NCBI RefSeq assembly: GCF_004769575.1
Contig: NZ_RQGA01000014.1
Location: 248,001-312,000, forward strand
From: Leptospira perdikensis
GTDB taxonomy: Bacteria > Spirochaetota > Leptospiria > Leptospirales > Leptospiraceae
DNA length: 64,000 nucleotides
Reading direction: 5' to 3'
Shown: one piece after another, positions 46,822 through 56,676 of the stretch
Layout of the letters: the number at the start of each line of letters is the position of its first letter
Numbering within the stretch: the stretch's first letter is position 1
The notes under the pieces: model-generated
Told to the model about the DNA's origin: nothing
Seen by the model: the letters and a program-made list of their open reading frames with translations, nothing else
Databases searched by the model: none
Made by a program: the position numbers and the translations under genes

Positions 46822-47589
46822 ATGGACGAGTTAACCAAAAGAGTCATTCCTTGTTTGGATATCAAAGGAGGAAGGGTTGTCAAAGGTGTTCAATTTGTAA
46901 ACCTAATTGATGCAGGTGATCCAGTCTCTTGTGCTGTCGCTTATGAAGAAAACAAAGCAGATGAACTTTGTTTTTTAGACATTACAGCTTCTTCGGACAA
47001 ACGAGATATCCTTCTACATTTGGTAGAACAGGTAGCAAATAGACTTTTTATCCCTTTCACTGTTGGTGGAGGGATCCGCACTATCGAAGATGTGAAAGCA
47101 GTATTAAATAAAGGTGCCGATAAAGTATCAATTAATACCAGTGCTTTTCAAAATCCGAAATTACTAAAGGATTCCAGCGAAATTTACGGCTCCCAATGTA
47201 TTGTTTGTGCGATCGATGTAAAATTCCATCCGGAACGTAAAAGATACGAAGTGTATTTAAACGGAGGGCGTTTGGAAACAGGTAGAGAAGCCCTTGATTG
47301 GGGAAGGGAGGCTTTTGAAATGGGAGCCGGAGAAATCCTTCTTACCTCTATGGATAAAGATGGAACCAAAGATGGATTCGATATCACGCTAATGAAATCA
47401 TTCACTTCCAATCTTTCGATACCTATCATTGCATCTGGTGGAGCTGGAAATCCGGAACATATGGCAGAAGTCATCCTTCGGGGTGGTGCCGACGCTGTAC
47501 TTGCGGCATCCATTTTCCACTTTGGAGAATTTTCTATCCAAGAAACCAAACAAACTATGAAAGAGATGGGAATTAAAGTGAGACTATGA
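46822..47589 (+). CDS. hisF: imidazole glycerol phosphate synthase cyclase subunit HisF
   Basis: The 255-residue TIM barrel has the HisF marks 'RVIPCLDIKGGRVVKGVQFV', 'FTVGGGIRTIEDVK' and 'PIIASGGAGNPEHM', with the catalytic Asp residues in 'PCLDIKGG' and 'TSMDKDGTKDGFD'. It makes IGP and AICAR in histidine synthesis. No other his gene is nearby. It starts 1 bp after the gatA stop and overlaps the symporter by 4 bp. Confidence 0.96.
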   Translation: MDELTKRVIPCLDIKGGRVVKGVQFVNLIDAGDPVSCAVAYEENKADELCFLDITASSDKRDILLHLVEQVANRLFIPFTVGGGIRTIEDVKAVLNKGADKVSINTSAFQNPKLLKDSSEIYGSQCIVCAIDVKFHPERKRYEVYLNGGRLETGREALDWGREAFEMGAGEILLTSMDKDGTKDGFDITLMKSFTSNLSIPIIASGGAGNPEHMAEVILRGGADAVLAASIFHFGEFSIQETKQTMKEMGIKVRL

Positions 47590-49319
47590 TTTCTTTTCAC
47601 ATTCTCGATTCTATTTTTTTCCTTTTTCCCTTTCTTGTCATTCTCCTCCTCCTGATTCGTTTTCGTTCGAAACAAAATTCCACTAAAGAATATTTCCAAG
47701 CAGAGGGAAGTTTATCTTGGTTTGTGGCAGGTACTGCCATGGTGGCCACTACATTTGCTGCAGATACGCCTCTTGCGGTAACAGAAATTATACGAGGCCA
47801 AGGTATTGCCGGAAACTGGATTTGGTGGTATATGGCAGTGGGTGGATTTGTTACGGTATTTTTCTTTTCTAAACTTTGGAAAAGGTCTGGTGCTTCCACT
47901 GATTTAGAATTAATAGGTCTTCGTTATAGCGGAAAGGAAGCAAATTTTTTAAGAGGATTCAAGGCCTTTGTCATCGGATTTTTACTCAACCTAGTGATTC
48001 TTGGTTGGGTTAACCTCGCTATGTTAAAAATCATTCCAGTGTTTTTTCCTCTTTGGACTGCCTTCCATATACTCATTTACTTATTGTTATTTGGTGTTTT
48101 TTATACTTCTATCGCAGGTCTTCGAGGTATCTCCTATATCGATGTCTTTCAATTTTTTTTGGCTTGGATCGGATGTATTCTATTTGCTTATTTCGCGGTG
48201 AATTTACCGACCATTGGTGGACTTACAGAACTAAAATCCAAACTAGATAGTAACAAAATTTTATTTTTCCCAAATGGATCTTCTGGGACCCTTCCTTGGG
48301 ATCATTTTTTAATCCTTCTAACAGTTCTTTGGTGGTCTAGCTGGTATCCCGGGTCCGAACCTGGAGGAGGGGGATACATCGCACAAAGAATCCTTGCTAC
48401 AAAAAATGAAAATGCAGCCCTTAAAGGATCCCTTTGGTTTGTAATCGCACATTACTTTGTGAGACCTTGGCCGTGGATTCTGGTAGCCCTTGTTTCGGTG
48501 ATTCTTTACCCAAATCTTTCTGATGTGGAAAGTGGAAAGGGATTTCTTATGGTATTACAAGAAGGAATGCCAAATGGAATGATAGGCCTAATGCTCAGTG
48601 CTTTCCTAGCTGCTTATCTTTCCACACTAGCCACTCATTTGAATTGGGGCGCTTCCTACCTCGTAAATGATCTTTGGAAACCTATTCTACAAAAGGGAAG
48701 ATCTGAATCTTACTATATAAAAGTATCTTATGGAGTCCAAATCCTAACAGCGATTTGTTCTTTTTTTCTAGCAGTTTATGGAATGGAAACCATCAAAGGT
48801 GCCTGGGTGTTTTTGCTAGAAGCATCTTCGGGAATTGGGTTTATACTAATTGCTAGGTGGTTTTTTTGGAGAATCTCTGCTTGGACAGAAATTTTGGCAT
48901 TTATCCTCTCTCCCGTTTTGTATTTACTCTTTTCTGTTTATTTGAAAATAGAATTTCCTTATTCTATACTTTTCACAGCATTTTCCTCTGCTATTTTATT
49001 GATTTTTTCTACATATTTATTTCCTACCACCAATCGGGAAGTCCTTGTTCAGTTTTACGAAACAACCAAACCTCCTTATTTCTTTTGGAAAGGTTTTTTT
49101 AAACGAGAAAAAAAGAATCAAACGATTTATCCCAATCGGTTGGTAATTTCTTTTTACGGCACACTCTCTGGACTTTCCTTTGTGTTCGGAGGTTTGTATT
49201 CCATCCAATGTCTAGTCTGGAAAGAAGGAGAGATTCTTATAGGTTTACCGATATTTTTACTAGGACTCCTTGGATTGTTTCTTTCCCTCAAGGCCTTACA
49301 AAACAATTCAGAGAGTTAA
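47586..49319 (+). CDS. sodium/solute symporter (SSF family)
   Basis: The 577-residue protein has about thirteen membrane segments and the SSF layout, with 'GTAMVATTFAADTPLAVTEI' in the first helices and a 'WWSSWYPGSEPGGGGYIAQR' stretch in the middle, the sodium/substrate-binding region. It is an inner-membrane cation-coupled transporter of unknown substrate. It overlaps the hisF stop (ATGA) and converges on the lipase-like gene. Confidence 0.85.
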   Translation: MISFHILDSIFFLFPFLVILLLLIRFRSKQNSTKEYFQAEGSLSWFVAGTAMVATTFAADTPLAVTEIIRGQGIAGNWIWWYMAVGGFVTVFFFSKLWKRSGASTDLELIGLRYSGKEANFLRGFKAFVIGFLLNLVILGWVNLAMLKIIPVFFPLWTAFHILIYLLLFGVFYTSIAGLRGISYIDVFQFFLAWIGCILFAYFAVNLPTIGGLTELKSKLDSNKILFFPNGSSGTLPWDHFLILLTVLWWSSWYPGSEPGGGGYIAQRILATKNENAALKGSLWFVIAHYFVRPWPWILVALVSVILYPNLSDVESGKGFLMVLQEGMPNGMIGLMLSAFLAAYLSTLATHLNWGASYLVNDLWKPILQKGRSESYYIKVSYGVQILTAICSFFLAVYGMETIKGAWVFLLEASSGIGFILIARWFFWRISAWTEILAFILSPVLYLLFSVYLKIEFPYSILFTAFSSAILLIFSTYLFPTTNREVLVQFYETTKPPYFFWKGFFKREKKNQTIYPNRLVISFYGTLSGLSFVFGGLYSIQCLVWKEGEILIGLPIFLLGLLGLFLSLKALQNNSES

Positions 49320-49326
49320 TCTAACT

Positions 49327-50430
49327 TTAGTAAGGTGAATTTCGAATTTCAGTAATGACTTGAGTGAAAAGATTCCGACTTTTGGTATCATCAGCACTTA
49401 CTGTTTGGAATGCCATCATCGAATGATCACAATCCGCAATATCAATTTGTTTGTAAGTTAGATTTCCAAGTCTTGCACTATTACGAGGTACAATGCCGTC
49501 TGACTGTGTAAAACCGGCATTATTCAAAATATTACAACCTGTATTGTAGTAAAAAGTTTCACCCACTGTACAGTTACTCATCACTCCGGCAAAACTAACA
49601 AACTTTCCATTTAAGTTCGCATCCAAATAAGATTGATTTAAAACATCCAAAACAAGATTATTAGCACCTGAAATTACCGTCTGTCCGCTACCTTGATTGG
49701 TATAACCTAACTCCGAGCCGCCTTGGGTTCCTACGAGATAACTACCGAGATCATTCAAAAATGGATTACTTCCTAAAAAACTTGGAGTCGCAAAAGGAGA
49801 TCCGAACTGTGGGCTTGCCAAAGTTACCACAAGTCGAACAAAGGGAAGGACTCCCGTTTCCTTAGCCAAAGCAACTCTTGTGACAAGTCCTCCCATAGAA
49901 TGAGCCACAATATACACTTGGTCCGAATCAACAAAATTAGAACGGAGTGTCGAATGAAATTGGCGACCGTTTACAAGAATACTATTGGAAGTGCGATAGG
50001 TATAAAGATAAAAATCAAATTCCGAACTCGCAGAATTTCTACCTTCTTGAAAATGAATGAGCCCATTAGAAAAAGTATTTTTTATATTCTGTATTTTTTT
50101 CTCATCGTTTGTGATCGGATCTGAATCTCTCTCTGCAGGATTCCAACCATGAATCAAAACAATTTTCTTTTTTGTAGATTTGGGAAAAAAATCAGAACTT
50201 AAAAATTGAGAATCAGAAAGGTTCCTAGAAAAACCAGGAAGGAATCCAAATAGTTTTTGATTAGGATTTGGAAGAAGCCCTAATAAAGAAAGTAACAATG
50301 CTTCGTTATTTTTTTTATCTTCGGATACAAATTCTTTTCTATAAAAATCGTAAATACAAGATTGGAATGCAAAAATCCCTATGACGAGATAAATAAAATT
50401 AGATAAAGTATTTCGCCTAACGCGAAACAT
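49327..50430 (-). CDS. lipase-like alpha/beta-hydrolase lipoprotein
   Basis: From ATG 50430 (MFRVRRNTLSNFIYLVIGIF) the signal ends in 'FAFQSC', with a lipidated Cys; 367 residues. The hydrolase core has 'KKIVLIHGWNPAERD', the nucleophile 'YIVAHSMGGLVTRVAL' and 'GIVPRNSARLG' with a late 'ADCDHSMM' His. It resembles triacylglycerol lipases/esterases. The longer frame to 50493 would overlap the upstream methyltransferase and lacks a signal. It is the last gene of the folD-esterase-cysS-methyltransferase string. Confidence 0.82.
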   Translation of the reverse strand: MFRVRRNTLSNFIYLVIGIFAFQSCIYDFYRKEFVSEDKKNNEALLLSLLGLLPNPNQKLFGFLPGFSRNLSDSQFLSSDFFPKSTKKKIVLIHGWNPAERDSDPITNDEKKIQNIKNTFSNGLIHFQEGRNSASSEFDFYLYTYRTSNSILVNGRQFHSTLRSNFVDSDQVYIVAHSMGGLVTRVALAKETGVLPFVRLVVTLASPQFGSPFATPSFLGSNPFLNDLGSYLVGTQGGSELGYTNQGSGQTVISGANNLVLDVLNQSYLDANLNGKFVSFAGVMSNCTVGETFYYNTGCNILNNAGFTQSDGIVPRNSARLGNLTYKQIDIADCDHSMMAFQTVSADDTKSRNLFTQVITEIRNSPY

Positions 50431-51190
50431 TTTGCACCCGATCCAAAGTAATTCCGCAAGCAACCACCACATTGAGTGAAGTAACTGAACCATACAAAGG
50501 AATTCTTGCTACATAATCTGCTTCTTCCAATAACAAACGTTTCACACCTTCCCCTTCATTTCCCATAATCACAGCCATTTGTGAGGCATCAGGCAAAGTT
50601 TCCCAAATGGTCTCTTCACCTTCTTCATCAGTTGCAAGGATCCAATATTCATTTTTTTTAAGATATTCCATACCATGCATCAGGTTCGCCACTCTATAAA
50701 TCTGCAAATGATGAACAGCTCCCGCAGAAACTTTTTCCACAACAGGAGTGATAGGGGATGTATCACGATCAGACATTAGCACATGTTTTACGCCCATACA
50801 TTCAGCAGTTCTCAGTAGATTCCCAAGATTCCCCGGATCTTGAATCCGATCTAAAATTAGTATGGGACCAACGCCTGCCTCCACATTCTGTTTGAATTGT
50901 TCAAACCCAAGGGAAGAAAATGATTTTTGTTTGGTGCGAATGATGACGTAACCTTGGTGGTTTTTGTCAGAAGCAATCCGGTCCAGTTCCCGAGTGGAAA
51001 CTGTTGTGAATTTTACGGAATTGGGAATGTATCCACGAATTCTTTGTTTTTCTTCAGTACCCATCGAGTCTTTCACTATCACTTCCCGAATGGTTTTGAT
51101 TCCGCGTTCCGGAGCCATTTGTTCCAATGACTCCAAAAATTCATAAAAGTTTCGTTTTCCAAAAAGTATTTCTACTGGGCTTTTTTCCAT
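50417..51190 (-). CDS. rlmB: SpoU-family rRNA 2'-O-methyltransferase (RlmB-like)
   Basis: The 257-residue protein starts 'EILFGKRNFYEFLES' (an RNA-binding substrate domain) and ends with the SPOUT knot: 'ILDRIQDPGNLGNLLRTAEC', 'IMGNEGEGVKRLLLEEADYV' and 'IPLYGSVTSLNVVVACGITL'. It methylates ribose in 23S rRNA; RlmB (G2251) is the nearest guess. The frame overlaps cysS by 19 bp and the lipase by 14 bp. Confidence 0.85.
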   Translation of the reverse strand: MEKSPVEILFGKRNFYEFLESLEQMAPERGIKTIREVIVKDSMGTEEKQRIRGYIPNSVKFTTVSTRELDRIASDKNHQGYVIIRTKQKSFSSLGFEQFKQNVEAGVGPILILDRIQDPGNLGNLLRTAECMGVKHVLMSDRDTSPITPVVEKVSAGAVHHLQIYRVANLMHGMEYLKKNEYWILATDEEGEETIWETLPDASQMAVIMGNEGEGVKRLLLEEADYVARIPLYGSVTSLNVVVACGITLDRVQNVSR

Positions 51191-52629
51191 GTGGTGTTTC
51201 CTTCTTTTGTATCAGCGAGAAGGATTCCTTTTTCTTCCAACTCTTTACGAATTTTGTCGGCAGTAGAGAAATCTTTGTTTTGTTTGGCGATCTTTCTTTG
51301 GTTTATTTGATCCAAAATCCAATCTTCAGAAATTCCGTCTAAGGATTGGACTTGTTTTTCAAATTGAAATACAGCAAAGAGTTCATTGATTTTATAAAAT
51401 AATTGTAGAGATTCTTTTAAAAAAGTAGGATTAGCCGTAGAACCGCCACCATCCAAAACTTGATTCACAATCCGAACGAGTTCAAAAACAGAAGCCAGGG
51501 CTCTTGGAACATTCAAATCATCCCCAAGAGAATTCATAAATTCCGAATTTACTTTTTGTAATTCTTGGTTTGAAAATTCAAAAATTTCTAAAATTTCAGG
51601 AACTTTTGTCCACAATTCACCAGCATCTAACACACGGTAAATGGTATTTTGAATTCGTTCCATTGCCGTTTTGGATTCTTCTAATTTGTTTAATGAAAAA
51701 TTCAATTTACTTCTGTAATGTGCAGAAATCAAATGATAACGAATTGCGTTTGGATCATAACCTTTTTCCAAAATATCTCGTAAGGTATAGAAGTTTCCCT
51801 TACTTTTGGACATTTTTTCTCCATCCACAAGCAGATGTTCGCAGTGAAGCCAGGTTCCCACAAATTCTTCCTCGGGAAAAGCTCCATGACTTTGTGCAGC
51901 TTCATTTTCGTGATGAGGGAAGAGGAGGTCAATCCCACCTGTATGAATGTCCACACCAGATCCGTATACCTTACGAATCATAGCAGAACATTCCAAATGC
52001 CAACCAGGTCGTCCACTTCCAATACGAGTATGCCAACATTTTTCTTCTTCAGTCTTTTGGTTTTTCCAAAGTACAAAATCGCGAACATCATCTTTCTCGT
52101 ATTCATCCGCATCATACCGAACACCTGACTTCATTCCAGATACGTCAATCTTAGATAGTTCTCCATAACGACTGAACTTCTGAATGGAAAAATACAAGTT
52201 CCCATCTTTTTCGTAAACAAGACCATTCTTCTGTAGTGTTTCTACAAGGCCGACCATGTCTTCAATGGATTCAGTAGCTTTTGGGTAATGTTCTAATTTT
52301 TGTATATGAACTGTTTCAAGATCCTTAAAAAAAGCCTCTGTCCAAGGTTTTGTAAATTCCTCTACGCTCATTTTTTGTTTGATCGATTCATTGATAATTT
52401 TGTCATCAATGTCTGTGATGTTCATAGATTGGTTTAGCTTATATCCACCTAACAGAAGTGAACGGCGAAGTATATCTACAAATAAAAAAGAACGAATATT
52501 CCCAATATGGGCAAAGTTATACACCGTTGGCCCACAAGAATATATAGTTACATTTGTTGGATCTTTCGGTTGGAAGGGTTCTTTTTTTCCTGATTTAGAA
52601 TTCTGGAATACAAAAGGGACTAAACTCAT
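51172..52629 (-). CDS. cysS: cysteinyl-tRNA synthetase
   Basis: The 485-residue class I synthetase has 'YSCGPTVYNFAHIGNIRSF' (HIGH region), the zinc Cys/His set ('PGWHLECSAM', 'DLLFPHHENEAAQS') and 'KMSKSKGNFYTL' (KMSKS). It charges tRNA-Cys. Length is normal. The start codon overlaps the preceding esterase-like gene's stop (ATGA). Confidence 0.97.
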   Translation of the reverse strand: MSLVPFVFQNSKSGKKEPFQPKDPTNVTIYSCGPTVYNFAHIGNIRSFLFVDILRRSLLLGGYKLNQSMNITDIDDKIINESIKQKMSVEEFTKPWTEAFFKDLETVHIQKLEHYPKATESIEDMVGLVETLQKNGLVYEKDGNLYFSIQKFSRYGELSKIDVSGMKSGVRYDADEYEKDDVRDFVLWKNQKTEEEKCWHTRIGSGRPGWHLECSAMIRKVYGSGVDIHTGGIDLLFPHHENEAAQSHGAFPEEEFVGTWLHCEHLLVDGEKMSKSKGNFYTLRDILEKGYDPNAIRYHLISAHYRSKLNFSLNKLEESKTAMERIQNTIYRVLDAGELWTKVPEILEIFEFSNQELQKVNSEFMNSLGDDLNVPRALASVFELVRIVNQVLDGGGSTANPTFLKESLQLFYKINELFAVFQFEKQVQSLDGISEDWILDQINQRKIAKQNKDFSTADKIRKELEEKGILLADTKEGNTTWKKAQ

Positions 52630-53594
52630 AAGGCAAAAATTTCTTTTACAAATTCAAGGTTTGCTTGTGGTTGTTTGTCTTTCCCAGCTTCATTTCCTTC
52701 AGTAGGGTAAAGTTGCATACGTTTATCACAATTCATATGGTTAAAAAGAGCAAATGTAGATTTTGGATGTGAAATCACATCTTCCATTCCGCAAGAAAAG
52801 AGAGCTGGAATTTTGATTTTTTTTGCAAAGTTGAGTGCATCAAAGTAAGCCAATTCCTTTTTATAATCAATTTTTTTAGTCGCTCTTTTTTCCAAAAAGG
52901 GAGTGAGTTCTCGAATCCAAGGATTTCCTTTTAAAGAAATTTGATCTTTGTCTATATAACAGAACGAAGGTGTTTCTAAAATCAAACCTTTGATACGATC
53001 AGAATAGGCTGCACCAAACACAGAAAGAGCTGATCCAATCGACTTACCATGTAAGATGATTTGGTCACCATCAATCCCATCTGTCAAACGTAAGAACTCT
53101 ATAGTACGAATCACATCTAAATAGAGTTTACGCATATAGAAGTCCTCTTTTTGGTCGAGGCCATGGGCAAAATAATTTGGTGTCCAACCGATAGGAGATT
53201 TTCCTGTTGTCGGGTCAATCGGAGCATGAATCATTTCTTCCCCATGACCCCTTAAAGTGATATGGAGTTGGGCTACACCCAAATCAGAATACCCTTTTTG
53301 AATTTCTTCCGGAATCGCTAAGTAGTCATGAAAATATACAACTACAGGGCGATTCCCCCGTTTTCTAGGAATTGCAAGTTTTCCATGTAACACATGATTG
53401 TCGATACTCTGGAAACTAACATCATTTAAAGATTCCCAAATAAAAGATCCCTTAAGCACCGTTTTGTATGTGGCTTTGATTGGAACTTTCTTTAATTCGG
53501 CTATGCCTTCCTTCCAAAAACTATCAAGATCCGATGGAGGATCTAGTTTGGGAACTGTTTGGAAACATTCATCAAAACTAACGGTTTGAGGCAT
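52626..53594 (-). CDS. acetyl-xylan-esterase-like alpha/beta protein, catalytic His replaced
   Basis: The 322-residue protein matches the AXE1/cephalosporin C deacetylase fold: 'FDECFQTVPKLDPPSDLDSF' at the front, 'LHITLRGHGEE', the nucleophile motif 'LHGKSIGSALSVFGAAYS' (GxSxG) and the Asp in 'ALFSCGMEDVISHPKS'. At the C-terminus, where the family has NHEGG, this protein reads 'TEGNEAGKD', so the catalytic His appears to be Asn. No signal peptide, so cytosolic. It overlaps folD by 17 bp and cysS by 4 bp. Confidence 0.82.
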   Translation of the reverse strand: MPQTVSFDECFQTVPKLDPPSDLDSFWKEGIAELKKVPIKATYKTVLKGSFIWESLNDVSFQSIDNHVLHGKLAIPRKRGNRPVVVYFHDYLAIPEEIQKGYSDLGVAQLHITLRGHGEEMIHAPIDPTTGKSPIGWTPNYFAHGLDQKEDFYMRKLYLDVIRTIEFLRLTDGIDGDQIILHGKSIGSALSVFGAAYSDRIKGLILETPSFCYIDKDQISLKGNPWIRELTPFLEKRATKKIDYKKELAYFDALNFAKKIKIPALFSCGMEDVISHPKSTFALFNHMNCDKRMQLYPTEGNEAGKDKQPQANLEFVKEIFAL

Positions 53595-54453
53595 GGGAAT
53601 CCAACTTAGGAGAAAATTGATTTAAAAAACTATACATAGTTTGAAGTAAAAGAACAGAGATAGTCATAGGACCTACACCGCCAGGAACCGGCGTATAGTA
53701 GGAAGATTTGTCTTTGGCTTTAGAAATTTCAATGTCTCCCACATTTCCTACATTATAACCAGCATCTAAAAGAACCGCACCGTCTTTGATCCAATCGGCC
53801 TTAATGAACTCAGGTTTTCCAACAGCTCCGACCACAATGTCCGCTTGTTTTACAAGTTCCGGTAGGTTTTTTGTTTTTGAATGACAAAGAGTTACCGTGG
53901 CATTTAAGTTAGTGAGCATAATGGCCATAGGTTTTCCAAGTATTGGAGAACGTCCTACCACAACAGCATGTTTACCCGAAACATCAATTCCATATTCTTG
54001 CAGAAGGAGAACCATTCCGTACGGAGTGCACGGAAAATAAGCTTCACCATTCATCGACAGTTTTCCAAAAGAAATCGTCGTGACACCATCCACATCCTTT
54101 TCTAAAGCAATCTCATCAAAACATAAACGTTCATCAATTTGGTGAGGGACGGGATGTTGCAAAAGAATTCCGTTTACGGACTTATCTGCATTTAATTTTC
54201 TAATTTCGGCTAATAGTTCTTCTGTGGTAGTTTCTTCTTTTAGTCTCACATAACGAGACCCCATTCCTACTTTTTCACAAGCCTTCACCTTCATATTCAC
54301 ATAAGTTTCAGAGGCAGGATTGTTGCCGACAAGGATGGTGGCAAGAGTGGGAATTCCCTTACCATCGGATTTAGCCTTTGCTAATGTTTCTGCGATTCGA
54401 TTTCGGATTTTTTCGGAAATCGCTTTACCGTCTAATAGGATGCTAGATTTCAT
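53578..54453 (-). CDS. folD: methylenetetrahydrofolate dehydrogenase/cyclohydrolase FolD
   Basis: The 291-residue protein has 'NPASETYVNMKVKACEKVGM' with the catalytic Lys, 'GILLQHPVP', 'KDVDGVTT' and 'VVVGRSPILGKPMAIMLTN', the NADP site. It links C1 folate pools to purine and methionine synthesis. It heads a minus-strand string of overlapping genes to the lipase at 49327. Confidence 0.96.
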   Translation of the reverse strand: MKSSILLDGKAISEKIRNRIAETLAKAKSDGKGIPTLATILVGNNPASETYVNMKVKACEKVGMGSRYVRLKEETTTEELLAEIRKLNADKSVNGILLQHPVPHQIDERLCFDEIALEKDVDGVTTISFGKLSMNGEAYFPCTPYGMVLLLQEYGIDVSGKHAVVVGRSPILGKPMAIMLTNLNATVTLCHSKTKNLPELVKQADIVVGAVGKPEFIKADWIKDGAVLLDAGYNVGNVGDIEISKAKDKSSYYTPVPGGVGPMTISVLLLQTMYSFLNQFSPKLDSHASNR

Positions 54454-54459
54454 TCTGTA

Positions 54460-54487
54460 AGTTCAAAATTTCAAAGAAAATTGAACT
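54460..54487. promoter_or_regulatory. dyad in the folD/asnS divergent region
   Basis: AGTTCAA (54460-54466) and TTGAACT (54481-54487) form a 7-bp inverted repeat within the 55-bp space between the two divergent genes. Size and place would suit an operator for both, but the region is AT-rich and this may be chance. Confidence 0.3.
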
Positions 54488-54508
54488 GGCAAACAGAAAA
54501 AACCATCC

Positions 54509-55813
54509 ATGATTCCAAGTTTAGATCCATCACAATCCAAGTCCCCCAATTCGACTTCCACTCATAGTTTACAAGGTTGGGTCCAAGGACTCCGCGGGAA
54601 TAACCACGTCCAATTCCTCCAACTCCGCACCGAAGGTAAAATCTACCAAGTGGTCGCTGAGAAAGAATTTTTAGGAGAAGAAATCTTCAAACAAGTCAAA
54701 GGACTTCCCCAAGAGACTTCCCTCACCGTTTTTGGGATCGCGCAAGCCAACGAAAAGGCACCTGGAGGCGAGGAACTGTTCCTCCATTCCTTTACCCTTG
54801 TGGGAGAGTCCCACCAGTATCCCATCACACCCAAGGAACATGGACCTGATTTTTTACACAACCACAGACATTTGTGGTTACGCTCTAAACGCCAACTCGC
54901 CATCCAAAGAGTGCGATCTGAATTGTCTTTTGCCATCAGAGAGTTCTTTCGTAACGATGGATACACCCTCATCGACACTCCGATCTTAACCGGTTCCATT
55001 GGAGAATCTGCCGGAACTTTGTTTTCCACAGAATATTTTGATTTAGGCCAAGCCTATCTGGCGCAAACAGGGCAACTCTATCTAGAAACAGCAGCTTTTG
55101 CACATTCCAAGGTTTACTGTTTTGGTCCCACGTTTCGCGCTGAAAAAAGCAAAACCAGACGCCATTTGACAGAATTTTGGATGCTCGAAGCAGAAACTGC
55201 CTTTCTTGGCCAAGAGGGAAATCTAGACTTACAAGAACGATTTGTAAAAGCAGTCCTTCGCACCACCATAGAACGAACTGGGGAGGATTTGAAAGCCCTC
55301 GACCGTGATCCGGCACCACTCCTAGAACAACTTGGGAAACCTTTTCCCCGGGTGGATTACGGGGAAGCAATCCGAATTTTGCAAACTGCAGGAGAAGGGA
55401 TCACTTGGGGAGAGGACATCAATTCCGACAGGGAACAAATCCTCACAACTCACTTTGGCACAGCCATTTTCATTCAAAATTTTCCAAGGGCAATCAAAGC
55501 CTTCTATATGAAACAAAATCCTGACGATCCCAATACCGTTCTCTCTGCCGATTTGATCGCACCAGATGGAATCGGGGAAATCATAGGAGGATCCGAAAGA
55601 GAAGAATCGTATGAGAAGATTGTGGAACGCCTAAAGGAAGAAGGCCTTCCTCCAGAGGATTATTCTTGGTATTTGGACCTTCGTAAGTATGGATCTGTCC
55701 CTCATGCAGGTTTTGGAATGGGTCTGGAACGAGTGATTGCCTGGGTTTGTGGTTTGTCCCATATTCGGGAATGTATTCCTTATCCACGGATGATTTACAG
55801 ACTCAGTCCTTAA
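54509..55813 (+). CDS. asnS: asparaginyl-tRNA synthetase
   Basis: The 434-residue class II synthetase has the N-terminal OB fold ('GWVQGLRGNNHVQFLQL'), motif 2 ('FRAEKSKTRRHLTEFWMLEAE') and motif 3 in 'GFGMGLERVIAWVCGLSHIR', with 'YLDLRKYGSVPHAGFG' preferring AsnRS over AspRS. It charges tRNA-Asn directly, so the GatCAB route for Asn may be unnecessary. Divergent from folD. Confidence 0.93.
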   Translation: MIPSLDPSQSKSPNSTSTHSLQGWVQGLRGNNHVQFLQLRTEGKIYQVVAEKEFLGEEIFKQVKGLPQETSLTVFGIAQANEKAPGGEELFLHSFTLVGESHQYPITPKEHGPDFLHNHRHLWLRSKRQLAIQRVRSELSFAIREFFRNDGYTLIDTPILTGSIGESAGTLFSTEYFDLGQAYLAQTGQLYLETAAFAHSKVYCFGPTFRAEKSKTRRHLTEFWMLEAETAFLGQEGNLDLQERFVKAVLRTTIERTGEDLKALDRDPAPLLEQLGKPFPRVDYGEAIRILQTAGEGITWGEDINSDREQILTTHFGTAIFIQNFPRAIKAFYMKQNPDDPNTVLSADLIAPDGIGEIIGGSEREESYEKIVERLKEEGLPPEDYSWYLDLRKYGSVPHAGFGMGLERVIAWVCGLSHIRECIPYPRMIYRLSP

Positions 55814-55872
55814 TTTTTCTTAAAGGAAATTTTGCACTAAGGCCGATCTTTTTAAGGAAAGAGAGGCACCTT

Positions 55873-56676
55873 ATGGCACAGCAAGCAACCCAAGTTTTAA
55901 ACACATCAATAGAACAAGAAGCTTGGGATCTTTATGAGGTAGGATCAAACGAAGATGTCGTGGTTCTTGCCAAACGTCATCCTGAGAACTTTTATATCCA
56001 ACACCTAAGTTATTTAGCTTTGTATGAAATGACAGGTAGAGCGACGATCTCCGCTCCCAAAGGTATATCGAGCCTAGCACCTCTCGTAGACGCAATCCAA
56101 AACCACGAAATTGGAAAAAGCTCAGAAGCTTGTAATAGTTTAAACCTTTATTTCAATACACAAACCAACCCACTTTGTTTTTCCATCATCCAAACTGCGA
56201 TCAAAATCTATTTTAGAGCAGAAGCTTATGAAGAATCAAAATCGGTAATTACTAGATACAAAAAACAATGGAATGACAACTCCTTTGTTAAAGAAGAACT
56301 CATTTGTACGTATTACTTAAAACGATATGATGAAGTGATCAAAGTTTTTCGTGACAATATGAAATTGTTAAACGATTCTGATATCCATAAACTTGTGGGT
56401 ATGGCACTTCTCTTTTTGGATCGTCACAAAGAAGCAAATCTTATCTTTGAAAACATTCCAAACAAATTAAACCTACCAAGTTTTGAAGAAAAACGTAAAA
56501 TGTATGATTCCGTATACAAAAAGATTTCTGAACTAGAAGCAAAGTCAAACTCTCTAGCCCACAAAGACTTAGAAGATATGGGTTTCGCTTATCTCTTTCA
56601 CGGAGACTATGTTAAAGCAGAAAAAATGTTTTTATCTCTTACCGAGAAACTAAAATCAAAACTCTGCAACGTGTAA
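55873..56676 (+). CDS. TPR-like protein of unknown function
   Basis: The gene starts at ATG 55873 (MAQQATQVLN), preceded by GAGAGG; the frame open to 55747 overlaps asnS and is not needed. The 267-residue product is all helical with TPR/SEL1-like repeat patterns ('AEAYEESKSVITRYKKQW', 'FAYLFHGDYVKAEKMFLSL'). No signal peptide. Its 3' end overlaps the convergent secreted-protein gene by 38 bp. Confidence 0.75.
   Translation: MAQQATQVLNTSIEQEAWDLYEVGSNEDVVVLAKRHPENFYIQHLSYLALYEMTGRATISAPKGISSLAPLVDAIQNHEIGKSSEACNSLNLYFNTQTNPLCFSIIQTAIKIYFRAEAYEESKSVITRYKKQWNDNSFVKEELICTYYLKRYDEVIKVFRDNMKLLNDSDIHKLVGMALLFLDRHKEANLIFENIPNKLNLPSFEEKRKMYDSVYKKISELEAKSNSLAHKDLEDMGFAYLFHGDYVKAEKMFLSLTEKLKSKLCNV

Noticed and set aside
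50431..50493. N-terminal extension of the lipase-like lipoprotein
   Set aside because: It would place the signal peptide inside the protein and overlap the methyltransferase gene further.
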